Source: Bigelowiella natans CCMP2755 (Eukaryota; Cercozoa; Chlorarachniophyceae). Taken from it: a stretch of DNA of 64,000 bases. Position numbers and translations under genes: made by a program. Numbering within the stretch: position 1 is the first letter of the stretch; every line of letters starts with the position of its first letter. The stretch lies in contig ADNK01000036.1 of assembly GCA_000320545.1 (NCBI GenBank), forward strand, positions 30,001-94,000, written 5' to 3'. The notes below the pieces were generated by a model that was given only the letters and a program-made list of their open reading frames with translations, did no database searches and was not told the origin of the DNA. Positions 23,858-33,381 of the stretch are shown here, in pieces.

Positions 23858-26800
23858 TCATCGCTTTCGGAACTTCACCAACCACCAGGTAATAGATTCC
23901 TCTCTAACCTTATCTCCTTTGTCGCTTACCCAGAACTCACCTTCGTCCTTAGGTTCGTGTCCATACCAGCCCTCTGCATCAAGGTCCCCCAGGACCTTAT
24001 ACCAGTGCTCAAAGGGTAAGTCGGGAACAGCTAGGTAGAGTAGCTGATATTTTCCGTCCTTTATTTTCATAGCTACCCTCTCCATATTTCGTAATCCAGG
24101 GTAGCCTAGATAGACAATCTTCATGCGCCAATCGTCGTTCACCCTGACCTTATTGTTTCCATATTCCACATCGAACTTAGGTCGGGGTCCTAAACAAGGC
24201 ATTGCTCGCTCCCACACAGTAGGGTTTACTTTAACATCCTCTAGGAGCTTCTCACCGATATCATAATTCTTTAGGTGACTGATGTGGCGCAAGGTGACCC
24301 TGTTCCCATCATAGATGTAGTACTGCTTCCTCCCCTTCCTCTCGGTAACCTTTGCAACGCCACCCCAGAAGGGGTCTTGTTTATTTCTCGATCTCAGATT
24401 TACCTTGGCCCTAACATACTGTCCTTCCTTTAGAACTCGGCCATCGTACGGGACCTTCTCGTCTTCGCTCTCGGTATCGTCGTCGTTGTCGTCGCCTTCT
24501 TCCCTCTCCTTATCCTTGATACCTCCCCCAGACGTGAAGGTGTCGTTTACTAACCCTTGTATCTTGTCTGGTGTGGTGCTATTTATCCTGCTTAGGTTGG
24601 CCAAGGTGCGGTGGAGTCGCTCTACCTTGGAGTTGGACTGGGCATAGTATACAGGTGAGGCATCAATATTAGGGTGTGGTAGCTGTAGAAGAGAGGTCTC
24701 ATTATCCACATGTAACTTCTTTGGTATCTTGTTTATGCTAACTTCATCAGGGATAGCCTGGAGCTCAGACTCCCAGGTACGGTAGCAGTTAGTAAGCCTC
24801 TGCTTATATAAGCCTTTGTTCTTCTTAGCAACGTTGACCTTGATAATCTTTTTAACCCAGCACTTTCCAGTGGCCACATCAACGAAGGTAAGGTAGTGAT
24901 AGCCATCGTACTTATAAACATCAATTTGCACGATATCTAAGAAGTTCCTTGCTTTGATTTTCTTAGATGCACGGCTCTTGCTGGACTCCTTGGTGGCGAC
25001 GCCTGCCGCCTTCAAGCTGGAGCACCTGCAGCCACGCAGGTATGTCCTTATCTCTTTTAGCTTGTAGGGCCAGTAGTAATGGTAGAGTAGAGCAGTGATA
25101 TGGTTTTCTCCTACGTGTGCAGGTCCATGGGCGGTAAAGAGAAGGGCTCCCCTGGTCCGCCGTGGCACGTAGGTACGCCTAACATTATTAGTGTATACAT
25201 ATATCCTATCACTAAGTACCTCATGCTTGTGTTTGTATTTATCCAGGTGTTCTTGAAGGTGCTGGAGCTCCTCTGGCTCAGGCAGGAAGTCGCCGTCCTC
25301 GAAGGTAATCGCGTTAACCATAGGGGTGACCTGGGTAGGGACTTTCTTTTCGAACAGCCTGCTGAAATAGTCAGCAAGCTGCTTGTCTCCTGGTGCGTAG
25401 ACCACTGTCCTCTTGTCCCTAAACTCTTCCGTGTCCGCCCTCATAGCTGCATACTCATCGTTAGGCGCTTCGAGCTTGCGGTCGATGCCTAGGAGGGGCT
25501 TGTGGTCAGTCATTAAGGTGAAGCTGGGCACCGACAGCAGGTAGTATCTTAGTTTCCTCTGCGCCTCAGTCATGGCTTTATACTCTCCTTTTGTAGGGCT
25601 GTACTTGGCCTCAGCTGCTGTGCAGGCCCTGCCCCACACCCGTATGATCTGCTGGTCTTGGGTAAGTACAGCAGCCATACCTAGCTTAGACCAGTCTGTC
25701 CATAGGGTAGCTGGTCTAGTAGTGTCTAGCTTAGCATTCAATAGGGTGTTGCTGCATAACTTTATTAGGTTATCGAAGTGGGCATCAAGGCCAGCCTTGG
25801 CCCACACCTTAGCGAAGCTGAGGCCTACAGAGTTCTCCTTCCGGTAAGCAGTAGTAAAAGCAGCTGCAGTCCTAGCGTAGGTAGGGGAGAACCTACGTAG
25901 TATCCAAGCTGCAGTCTGCAAGAATGACTTTAACTCCTTTGCATTCTTAGGTTTAGGGGCTTGCTGTAGTGCTGCTACTTTCTCGGGGTTTGGGGTGATG
26001 CGGCCTTGCTCCAGGTAATATCCACACCACTTGATTCTTGTAGCTAGGAATGTACACTTCTGCAGTCTAATAGTAAAACCGAAGTGTGCAAACCTAATAA
26101 ATATATTTTCCAGGAGGAAGATCTGAGCGACGACTGTGTTGGTACATATTATGTCATCATCCACATACACAAACACAAACACCCACAACACAGACGCCAT
26201 CCCATCATGTGTGTATGCCCTGTAGTTCTGACTACTGAACGCATCCCCTGATATGCTTAGGCCGTAAGGGAATACGACGAAGTGCCACTTCCTGTGCCTG
26301 CTGGAGAACGCGGTAATGGGGCGGGAGGTTTTGTGGATGGGTGTCTGCATGTATGATTCATTTTTATCTAGGGAAGAGTAGTATTTGTATCCTATGACGT
26401 GTTCAATAACGTCATCTATCCTTGGTGTAGGTGTCTGGATCCTCTTTATTACTCGGTTGTGGCGGATGAAGTTGTGCGCCAGGCGGAAGAAAGGGTAAGT
26501 AGGTTTCTTAGCTAGCACATGTCTCACGTTCCATGGTGAGTTGCTTGGCTCTATCTTCCCTTCCTTTGCCCATTCATTGATCTGCCACTCTATCTTTTCC
26601 CAGTCCGCTTCCGGTCGCCTATGTTCTGGGTCATTGATGATGCACTCTTCGTATCCCTTCTTTAGCTCGATCTTTACTGGGGTAAGCTTGCTGGAGGGCT
26701 TCGTCGTCGGCTTGGTGATGTCAGAGTACTTCTCGTTTAATATTTTATTAATGTACTTTTTGCCTTTGTCGATATCCCAATCATCAGCTGGGGGGGTCTT

Positions 26801-28831
26801 GTCCAGTAGCTCCGTTATCTGTCGGATGGTCTTGCCGGGGTTCTTCTTCCGTAGCTCGGTAGGTGTAGGTAGCTTGTTGTCCGCTAGGTCCATAAACTCT
26901 AACGCATTAACGCTTGACTCAGAGGTCCACTCGTCAAGCCGTATCATGTTCTGGCTGATGGTCCTGCCTGACTTCTTTGGCAACTTAGCAAAGTATATCT
27001 TGTGATTGTAGAATGATATGATCCCCCCTAATTTTTCTAGGGCATCCTGTCCGAGGAGTAGTTCCATGGATAAAGTCATGGCTACTCGGGTCTTGATTTG
27101 GGTCTCCGCGTCGCTGCCAGGTATCTGTAGCTTTAGCATTAGCTCACCGACGGTCTTCATGGAAGAGCTTCCGTCTGCTTGAGCATATTTACGTTCTTTC
27201 TTAGTCACTTGATCCAATAGTCCTAACCTTCTTACTGTGCTTAGGCTTATGAAGGACTTCGGCATGCTGCCACTATCCCAAAGGGCAGGTAGTTTCTTGT
27301 AGTCTCCGTAGCTGTCTTTAACTTTAACCTTGGTCATAGCAACTTTGATAGTCCTGTTAGCGTCTTCGTCATTAATGTTGCATACTCCTAAGTTCTTTAT
27401 GTCGTCTAGGGTCATGGGCTTGTCTTGGTCCTGCGTTGCTGGTACTGCTGTCTTCGTCGGCGCCTGCTTAAGGTGATCTAATATTCCGTTTATCTGCTGC
27501 TGTATAGCATTGATACTGTTCTGCTTTTTGTTCTTATATTTATTGTTCTTCCCGTTGTTGCTGCCTTGCCATTTGCTGTTGTTATATCCTTGTCCTCTGC
27601 CTTTCTTTCTCTTTAACTTCTCGTAGTGTTCGTTGAGCTGCCTGATCGTCATCCTGGGTCGTCCTTCTTTCCTGTCTCTGCAGTCTTTAGCGGTGTGTTT
27701 CCCTTTACGTGAGCAGTATCCGCAACGTCGGTTACCTTCCCTGTCCTTGTACCAGTCTCGCTGCGGCTTAATAGCGTTAATGTTTCCTATGCCAGGTACC
27801 TTAGGGCTGGTAAACTTGCGGTCCTGCTCCTGCTCGCGTAGGGATATAGCCTGCACTGCTGCCTCCATCGTGGTGTAGCCTTTCTCCGTAACGTAAGTGG
27901 ATTCCTTTATCTTTAACTTGAACTCTTCAAACCTTGCCTGATCATCACCTGTGTTGTAATTAAAATCATGTAGTTCGTCGATCATATCCTGGAAGCGCGT
28001 GGCAAAGTCTCTAACAGGTTCTCTCTCATGCTGCATCATTGCTCTGTATTTTCTAATAGCCTGGGGTAGGGAGTTAGCGTCCTGTTCATTTACAAAAGCC
28101 TTCATTATCGCCTCAACGTCTCGTAGCCCACTAACTGTAGTGTGTATTTTCTCTAGCTGCCTGATCCGGGTCCTGCCTGTCTCGTAAAGGTCCATGGCTT
28201 GCTTTATTATAGCTAGCCATTTGAGCTTGTCGTTTTCGGTGGGGTTAGGGGTAAAGTCGCAGAGTATACTCCTAGCGTTCTTCCACCACCTCCTTGCCTC
28301 ACCTCTTTTCCCGTTGTATTTCGTTATCATAACCGGTGCTGTTTTAACAGACATGAACTGGGTGTTCCGCTGTACCGGCTGCTGCTGCTTGACGGTGCTC
28401 TGGGTCGTCCCCCGCGAGGCGCCCAGACCCCCGTCGTTCCTAAACAAAGCTGCCCACTCTGGAGGTAAGTCTGCTTCGTAATCCATGATGTCCTGCATGA
28501 TAGCTGCCCAAACATCATGTGTCTGATACTTGTATTCTATCGATACTTTCAGTTTGGCGTAGTTGCTCGCCCTGGGTCGCAAGGCTCGTAATGCCATTAC
28601 GACCTTCTTGCTTTCGGCGGCCACGTCCTCGTCGTCCGCCTCGTAGAAGTTCTCCAGTGCCTCTGCTGCTGCATCTGCTTTCTTAATCCCGGGTGCTGGT
28701 CCCGGCGGTGCCTGTGGAGGTGTTCCTCCTCCTTCCTTAGCGTCCGTATCGCCCTTCCTTTCCTGTTTCTGCTCGTGCCCTTGCACGGCCTGCGAGCCAA
28801 AGTCCTGCTGTTCTTCTAGCTGCTGTGACAT
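23858..28831 (-). CDS. Gag-Pol polyprotein (Ty3/Gypsy)
   Basis: One 1657-residue ORF. Gag occupies about the first 400 residues, with a zinc knuckle near 366-381 (CGYCSRKGKHTAKDC); the gap before the His is five residues rather than the usual four. Then come a retropepsin-type aspartic protease (LWDSGSMPKSF, about 519), reverse transcriptase (SSLDKNESY; catalytic FVYVDDD, about 889), RNase H (TLWTDWSKLGMAAVL, about 1043), and integrase with an HHCC-like zinc site (AHGPAHVGENH to RGCRC) and DDE residues in QIDVYKYD, HVDNET and SNSKVERLH. About 150 residues beyond the usual integrase core are not recognised. Gag and Pol share one frame, so no frameshift or stop readthrough is needed. The start codon is 39 bp inside the 5' LTR. 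Confidence 0.95.
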   Translation of the reverse strand: MSQQLEEQQDFGSQAVQGHEQKQERKGDTDAKEGGGTPPQAPPGPAPGIKKADAAAEALENFYEADDEDVAAESKKVVMALRALRPRASNYAKLKVSIEYKYQTHDVWAAIMQDIMDYEADLPPEWAALFRNDGGLGASRGTTQSTVKQQQPVQRNTQFMSVKTAPVMITKYNGKRGEARRWWKNARSILCDFTPNPTENDKLKWLAIIKQAMDLYETGRTRIRQLEKIHTTVSGLRDVEAIMKAFVNEQDANSLPQAIRKYRAMMQHEREPVRDFATRFQDMIDELHDFNYNTGDDQARFEEFKLKIKESTYVTEKGYTTMEAAVQAISLREQEQDRKFTSPKVPGIGNINAIKPQRDWYKDREGNRRCGYCSRKGKHTAKDCRDRKEGRPRMTIRQLNEHYEKLKRKKGRGQGYNNSKWQGSNNGKNNKYKNKKQNSINAIQQQINGILDHLKQAPTKTAVPATQDQDKPMTLDDIKNLGVCNINDEDANRTIKVAMTKVKVKDSYGDYKKLPALWDSGSMPKSFISLSTVRRLGLLDQVTKKERKYAQADGSSSMKTVGELMLKLQIPGSDAETQIKTRVAMTLSMELLLGQDALEKLGGIISFYNHKIYFAKLPKKSGRTISQNMIRLDEWTSESSVNALEFMDLADNKLPTPTELRKKNPGKTIRQITELLDKTPPADDWDIDKGKKYINKILNEKYSDITKPTTKPSSKLTPVKIELKKGYEECIINDPEHRRPEADWEKIEWQINEWAKEGKIEPSNSPWNVRHVLAKKPTYPFFRLAHNFIRHNRVIKRIQTPTPRIDDVIEHVIGYKYYSSLDKNESYMQTPIHKTSRPITAFSSRHRKWHFVVFPYGLSISGDAFSSQNYRAYTHDGMASVLWVFVFVYVDDDIICTNTVVAQIFLLENIFIRFAHFGFTIRLQKCTFLATRIKWCGYYLEQGRITPNPEKVAALQQAPKPKNAKELKSFLQTAAWILRRFSPTYARTAAAFTTAYRKENSVGLSFAKVWAKAGLDAHFDNLIKLCSNTLLNAKLDTTRPATLWTDWSKLGMAAVLTQDQQIIRVWGRACTAAEAKYSPTKGEYKAMTEAQRKLRYYLLSVPSFTLMTDHKPLLGIDRKLEAPNDEYAAMRADTEEFRDKRTVVYAPGDKQLADYFSRLFEKKVPTQVTPMVNAITFEDGDFLPEPEELQHLQEHLDKYKHKHEVLSDRIYVYTNNVRRTYVPRRTRGALLFTAHGPAHVGENHITALLYHYYWPYKLKEIRTYLRGCRCSSLKAAGVATKESSKSRASKKIKARNFLDIVQIDVYKYDGYHYLTFVDVATGKCWVKKIIKVNVAKKNKGLYKQRLTNCYRTWESELQAIPDEVSINKIPKKLHVDNETSLLQLPHPNIDASPVYYAQSNSKVERLHRTLANLSRINSTTPDKIQGLVNDTFTSGGGIKDKEREEGDDNDDDTESEDEKVPYDGRVLKEGQYVRAKVNLRSRNKQDPFWGGVAKVTERKGRKQYYIYDGNRVTLRHISHLKNYDIGEKLLEDVKVNPTVWERAMPCLGPRPKFDVEYGNNKVRVNDDWRMKIVYLGYPGLRNMERVAMKIKDGKYQLLYLAVPDLPFEHWYKVLGDLDAEGWYGHEPKDEGEFWVSDKGDKVREESITWWLVKFRKR

Positions 28832-28846
28832 TGTTAGTCAAATCGT

Positions 28847-28870
28847 TTCCCGTGTGTGGAAGCCAAAGGT
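28847..28870 (-). other. Expected primer-binding-site region
   Basis: Directly downstream of the 5' LTR on the minus strand the sequence reads ACCTTTGGCTTCCACACACG. The usual TGG start of a tRNA-complementary site occurs only six bases in (TGGCTTCC). I cannot match a tRNA by eye. Confidence 0.35.
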
Positions 28871-29196
28871 TGTTGCGCGTAAGGTGTTCACAGGCCGAGG
28901 CGCTACGTGCACAAGTAGGCAGGGGGGGGGAAAGGCACGTTTGCTTCCTTTTGAAGAGTTGTGTTTATTTTTATTAAAGATTATATTTTTATTAAATCGT
29001 GCACTGCGTAATCATTCGCGAAGCTTTCGCGAATGCCGCCGCACGTGGGGCAGCACACTTCCGGTGTGCTGCCATGAGTCCCGCCGGAACCCACGTGCCT
29101 ATGCTGTATTAATATCTACGTTATCTATATTCTATATCCGCGACAACCCCTTTGTTGTCGCACGTGACTTGTGCCCGCGTAGTGGTACGCGCTACA
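28871..29196 (-). repeat. 5' LTR
   Basis: 326 bp, identical to 23481-23806, with the same palindrome (29013-29035), hairpins (29050-29072, 29141-29160) and CACGTG motifs. It should drive transcription of the element on the minus strand. Confidence 0.96.
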
Positions 29197-30585
29197 ACTC
29201 ACGCTTCACTTGCATCATGATCCTTTCGATTCAACCTTTGAAAACACTTCATTCACTCATTCATTCATTCATTCATCCATGCTAGCATGCATCATTCCAG
29301 CATTGGACACGTCGCTGTGGACCCATGCTGGCATGGTTAGATGGACCTGCTAGCCTGCTGGCCTGCTAGCTAGCTAGCCTGTGAGACACGATCGAAGGTG
29401 AACCCAGTTCACGCGCGTTCGTGAGTGCCAACACGTTTTTCCCAAACCAGCAAAATCACACAGTGGGCAAGTGGCCCTGAACAAACGTGCAAAGCTGGCA
29501 AGGTTCAGGTCCTGCTAGCCTGGACTTGCAGACGTCCTCGTCCGTCGGAGGAAAGCTAGAAATCCAGAAAGCCCACCTCGCGTGGAGCAAAAGGGCAACA
29601 CTGGTGCGACTTTCAACAGCGATTTGAACTGGCTAGCTGGCCCAGGTGTAGGTCAGTCTAGCATGTGAGCAGTGGGAGCTTTTGATTGCCCTGGCTAGCT
29701 CTTGAGCTGACACAACTGGACGTTCCACAGTTCGATTCGCAGTGCTTGCATGCGACACGCACATCTGGACGTGTCAGTCTAGCACAACAGTGCGTCCTCG
29801 CAATTCGTCACAATCAGTGATGAGCACATGAGGAGGGCTAGCTCCAGAGCTAGCCAGAGTAGCAGAGGGGAGAAGTGTGACAGACATGCAATGCAATGTG
29901 TGTGTGCTGTAATTGCACATGGACATTGCTGTGTCTGTCACAAATTGATAGACATTACACAGACATGTTGCAACACAATCTAGCAATGTGAAGCCCATCT
30001 AGCCATGCACGATGTCACTGTGTCCATTGTGTGTTCGGCACGAATGAGTGCATCACATCAGTGCAGACGCTTCTAGGCTTCTGGTGCTCGGTCAAATTCG
30101 CCACTTCACACACGCATTGACATCACACCAGAACGACCACATCACACACGTTCATGCAGACATCGCTCAGCGCTGCACCTCATGGCGTGCAGTGATGGCT
30201 AGCTAGCTAGATGGTCTAAAGTGAAGGGAGTTTGTGCGTCTCGAAACAAATGACGAGCAAACACCGATCTGCACAAACGAAAACGCCTCGCATCGAATCT
30301 AGAAGCGTATGAGCTGGGGCTGTGCCCACGCGACTCATTTCGATGTGTTGAGTGTAACTGACAGAGCCAAATGCTTCATGCACATCAAGTGCACGAGCAA
30401 GGACCACAACGATGCGTCTAAATGTCTACGCGACTCAAAGCCTAGACGTGCACGTTGGGCAATCAGTGTGATGCAGCAAGCACAAAATTCTAGAAATGTG
30501 AAATTTTTGGAACTGTACATCATGCAACTTTCTGCATTTCAAATCTCAAATTTGGTGACTGGCACAGCAGTGTATATCATGCGAA
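29197..30585. other. GCTAGC-rich intergenic DNA
   Basis: Nearly 1.4 kb with no gene recognised. It is full of CTAG, GCTAGC, CATGC and GTGTGTC-like words and short palindromes, such as CATGCTAGCATGC at 29278-29290. The texture resembles 16620-17350, 32340-33260 and 41160-41860, and has few dinucleotide microsatellites. Confidence 0.6.
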
Positions 30586-31959
30586 TTATAGGATGTTTAT
30601 AGTTAGCCCTCCTCCGCCTCCTTTTTCGTCGTCTAGTGAGTCCTTTTTGTTAGATGCGTGAGGGAGATGAATCCCACACTCAGTTTTCGTTGAACCATCA
30701 TCGTTTGTCAGTCCATTAAATCGTCCTAGCCGCTCTCCAGCATACTCAAACCATTTCGATCTGGGCACTGGGACAGTGTCTTTTGCGTCGCCTATTGATG
30801 GGTAGCCTTTGTCGTGCAGAGGATGGTATGCAATTTTTTCGGATTCCAGATAGTTCCAGACATCCTCAAAAGTCCAATACGCTAAAGGGTTGATCTTATC
30901 TCTACCATCTCCAGGTTCGTATATGTCAAGAAATGCGCGATCGAAGCCATGGTCCCTGCGTCGACCAGTTATAACCCCATCTGCCGCAAGAGATTGCAAA
31001 CCTCTCTGATACGGCTCAACTTTGCAGATACCGTCGTAGAGTTTCAAGTCATCCTTCCAGAAATCCACACCATATTTCTCTTCGATCTCTGATTTGCTTT
31101 CAAACCTGTGATAGTATTGCCAATCAAAAGACAGTGTGAGTTTCGAAGTCAAATCGTAGATATGCACGCATACCCTTCTGCATGGAACCAATTGGCTTTG
31201 AAATTGTATCGCTTCTCAACAGCTTTCATGAAGTCGATCGTCTCATTGAACAAGTAGAAAGTGTCCACAAACATAATCTGAACCCTGTTAGTGGAGAGAT
31301 ATCCCAACCGATTTAATAGTTCTAGAAGGACGACATCGCCAGCGATCAATGCACATGGGAAAACGGGATGCTCATAATTCTCGACTGTGAACTTAATCGC
31401 TTGCATTGCCTGCGACTCAAGGTGAGCTTGCCGCTCAGCCATGGAGGTTAATGTCATTTCTTGGAGGCTCGAAGTTGCTTGCTGGGGTAAACAGATTTAA
31501 TCAAGTGGAATACGGGGGGCGGGGGAATGACACAAGAATCCTCGGGCAATTTAGGAAAATCGTTTGATAAAAGCTTTTGAATGTACATTTAGTGTTGTAT
31601 ATAAACCATAGCAGGACCTTTTCTCCATGTGCTTGCAGAATCTGCCTCTGCCTCTTCAGATTACAAATAGAATTAAATTTTCCACATCGACCCGAAGCGT
31701 CGTATCTAAAACTGACAGTTGGTCTCCTCCACGCAAAGCTTGTCACTCCTAGTGGCCTCGGTCTCGCAACACCACTTTCTCCAAGGGAGACAGAATTTTG
31801 GAAATCGAGTTGAGATGTGGCAAAGATGATGCTCAAACAACAAATCACAAATCCAACAGCAACCATCGCCAACAACACCATTCCTCGCCGTAGAGCCTCG
31901 AGCGAACCATTTCCATATACATGGTAACAGCTAACTGGATAGCGGGACTGTCCCATCAT
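30586..31959 (-). CDS. APS/PAPS reductase with hydrophobic N-terminal leader
   Basis: Reduces (phospho)adenylylsulfate to sulfite in sulfate assimilation. Exons: 31618-31959, 31174-31481, 30586-31105; they join to 389 residues. Signatures: FVDTFYLFNET, WFHAEGF, GVITGRRRDHG, DKINPLAYW, HPLHDKGYPSIGDA, GRFNG and the catalytic-cysteine motif ECGIH near the C-terminus. It has the short bacterial or fungal-type form: no thioredoxin/glutaredoxin domain follows, so an external reductant is expected. The first 110 residues hold a transmembrane-like segment (about residues 30-52, MVLLAMVAVGFVICCLS) followed by an Arg/Ser-rich stretch. That pattern fits a bipartite targeting leader for a complex plastid, but it could also be a membrane anchor. 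I chose the ATG at 31959; the frame is open a little further upstream. Confidence 0.88.
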
Positions 31960-33381
31960 TTCGAGGGCCAAGGAAAAGGCGAGATTTAATGAGGGCGTAC
32001 AGGAAGGCCGTATAGGAAGGCCGTCCGTTGGATTCCGTATCTGTGTGATTCGAAAAGTGTTGGGAAGATTGTTCCGAAGTCGCTTCGTTCTGGAACAACA
32101 TCGGGGTTTTCATTGAAAAATCGTGGAATTAACTGTCGCACTTGTGGAAAGAAGGGCCTTTTACAATGACTTGCTTCCCCCCTCTAGCCCTGAACGTCAA
32201 TGTCATTCATTCAGCGACCATTTTGGCTGACCAATCCGTTCATGGAATCAGTTGCCATTCATTGTGCGCTTGCTTGATGCGCATCCAACTTGCAAGGCAG
32301 TGTTTGTGCACATCTTGTTGGAAGTCGAAATGAACGCAAATCTTGAAGCTAGCTTGGCTAGCTTGTTAGCCTTCTAGCCTTGCTTGTTGGAACATCGAAG
32401 TGAACGCGAACCATGCAATTGATGGTCATTCCTCTCATTGATCAACTCAAACGCTCTCGGCTTCACCTCAGCACAGCACTCTGCTGGAGAAATGAACGAT
32501 GATGTCGTCAAGTGAGTGCAGTCCAGCTAGCTGGCCAGCAGTGAAGGGCTAGCTAGCTAGCTAGCTAGAAGGGGGATCAAAATGACCAGCTAGCTCCAAA
32601 GCTAAGTGAGCAGAATGATGGACAACAGCAATGTGACATGCACATCACACATGGCAACACATTGCATGTCCATCATGAGCATGCACACTGAACATGCTAG
32701 ACATGCCTGTGATGGACACAGCAATGCCAGAATGTGATGCACAGCGTCACGTGGCACAACGCCATGTCACAGCTAGACAGCTAGAACGTGTTGCGTGTCC
32801 ATCACTAGATCACTAGATCATCAGAACTAGAGAAACACGATGAGGATTTGCAGTTTTCTGGTTTTGCTTACACGACTGCGATGCGACGCGATGCCAGGAT
32901 GCCCAACATGCTGGCATGGCCTTTCTGCAACCAAAGTGGCTAGCCGGTCTGGCAGTGGCACCGACTCTTGAACACACGAACAGGCGAGCCCCTCTAGCTA
33001 GCCCTCCATTTCCAGACTTGTGACTTTTTCATTCACACGAAAAAAAGTTTGGTATCCATGCCAGGGAAACACTAGCGCGTGCCTTGTAGCCTGGCGTGCC
33101 TTCGCAGGCGTTTGGTGCTCTTGTCGCCATGACTGGACGTGCGCAATGAGATTGTGATGCATGCGAGCCGCTGCATCATAGCATGATCCATCTGCAAGTA
33201 GGTGTGAGCTGGAGACAATTGCAATTGCAATCTTGTGCGGTGGATGCCATGAGGCTCTAGAGCTGGCTAGCTGGCGCTTGTGGTCTCCAAAGTTTCTGAT
33301 CAAATTGAACAGTGTGCAATTATTGGTGCCACAGGCTGCGTTCATTTGTTGTGCTTCCATCCCGGTGTACGGCTGATAATT
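31960..33381. other. Intergenic, GCTAGC-rich
   Basis: About 1.4 kb upstream of the APS reductase and downstream of DUS2. No gene recognised. 32340-33260 is rich in GCTAGC, CTAG and CATG words like the other intergenic islands. 31980-32110 is an open but unassigned frame that may be 5' leader of the reductase mRNA. Confidence 0.55.

Larger units (their letters stand above)
23481..29196 (-). mobile_element. Intact Ty3/Gypsy-type LTR retrotransposon
   Basis: A 5.7-kb element read on the minus strand. Two 326-bp direct LTRs (28871-29196 is the 5' LTR, 23481-23806 the 3' LTR) flank one uninterrupted Gag-Pol ORF. By eye the LTRs are identical at every base, each beginning TGTTG and ending TACA on the plus strand. 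The flanks share ACTC (23477-23480 and 29197-29200), or AACTC if the terminal A is shared, consistent with a 4-5-bp target-site duplication. Reverse transcriptase comes before integrase, which defines the Ty3/Gypsy order. Identical LTRs and an unbroken ORF point to very recent insertion and probable activity. Confidence 0.96.
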
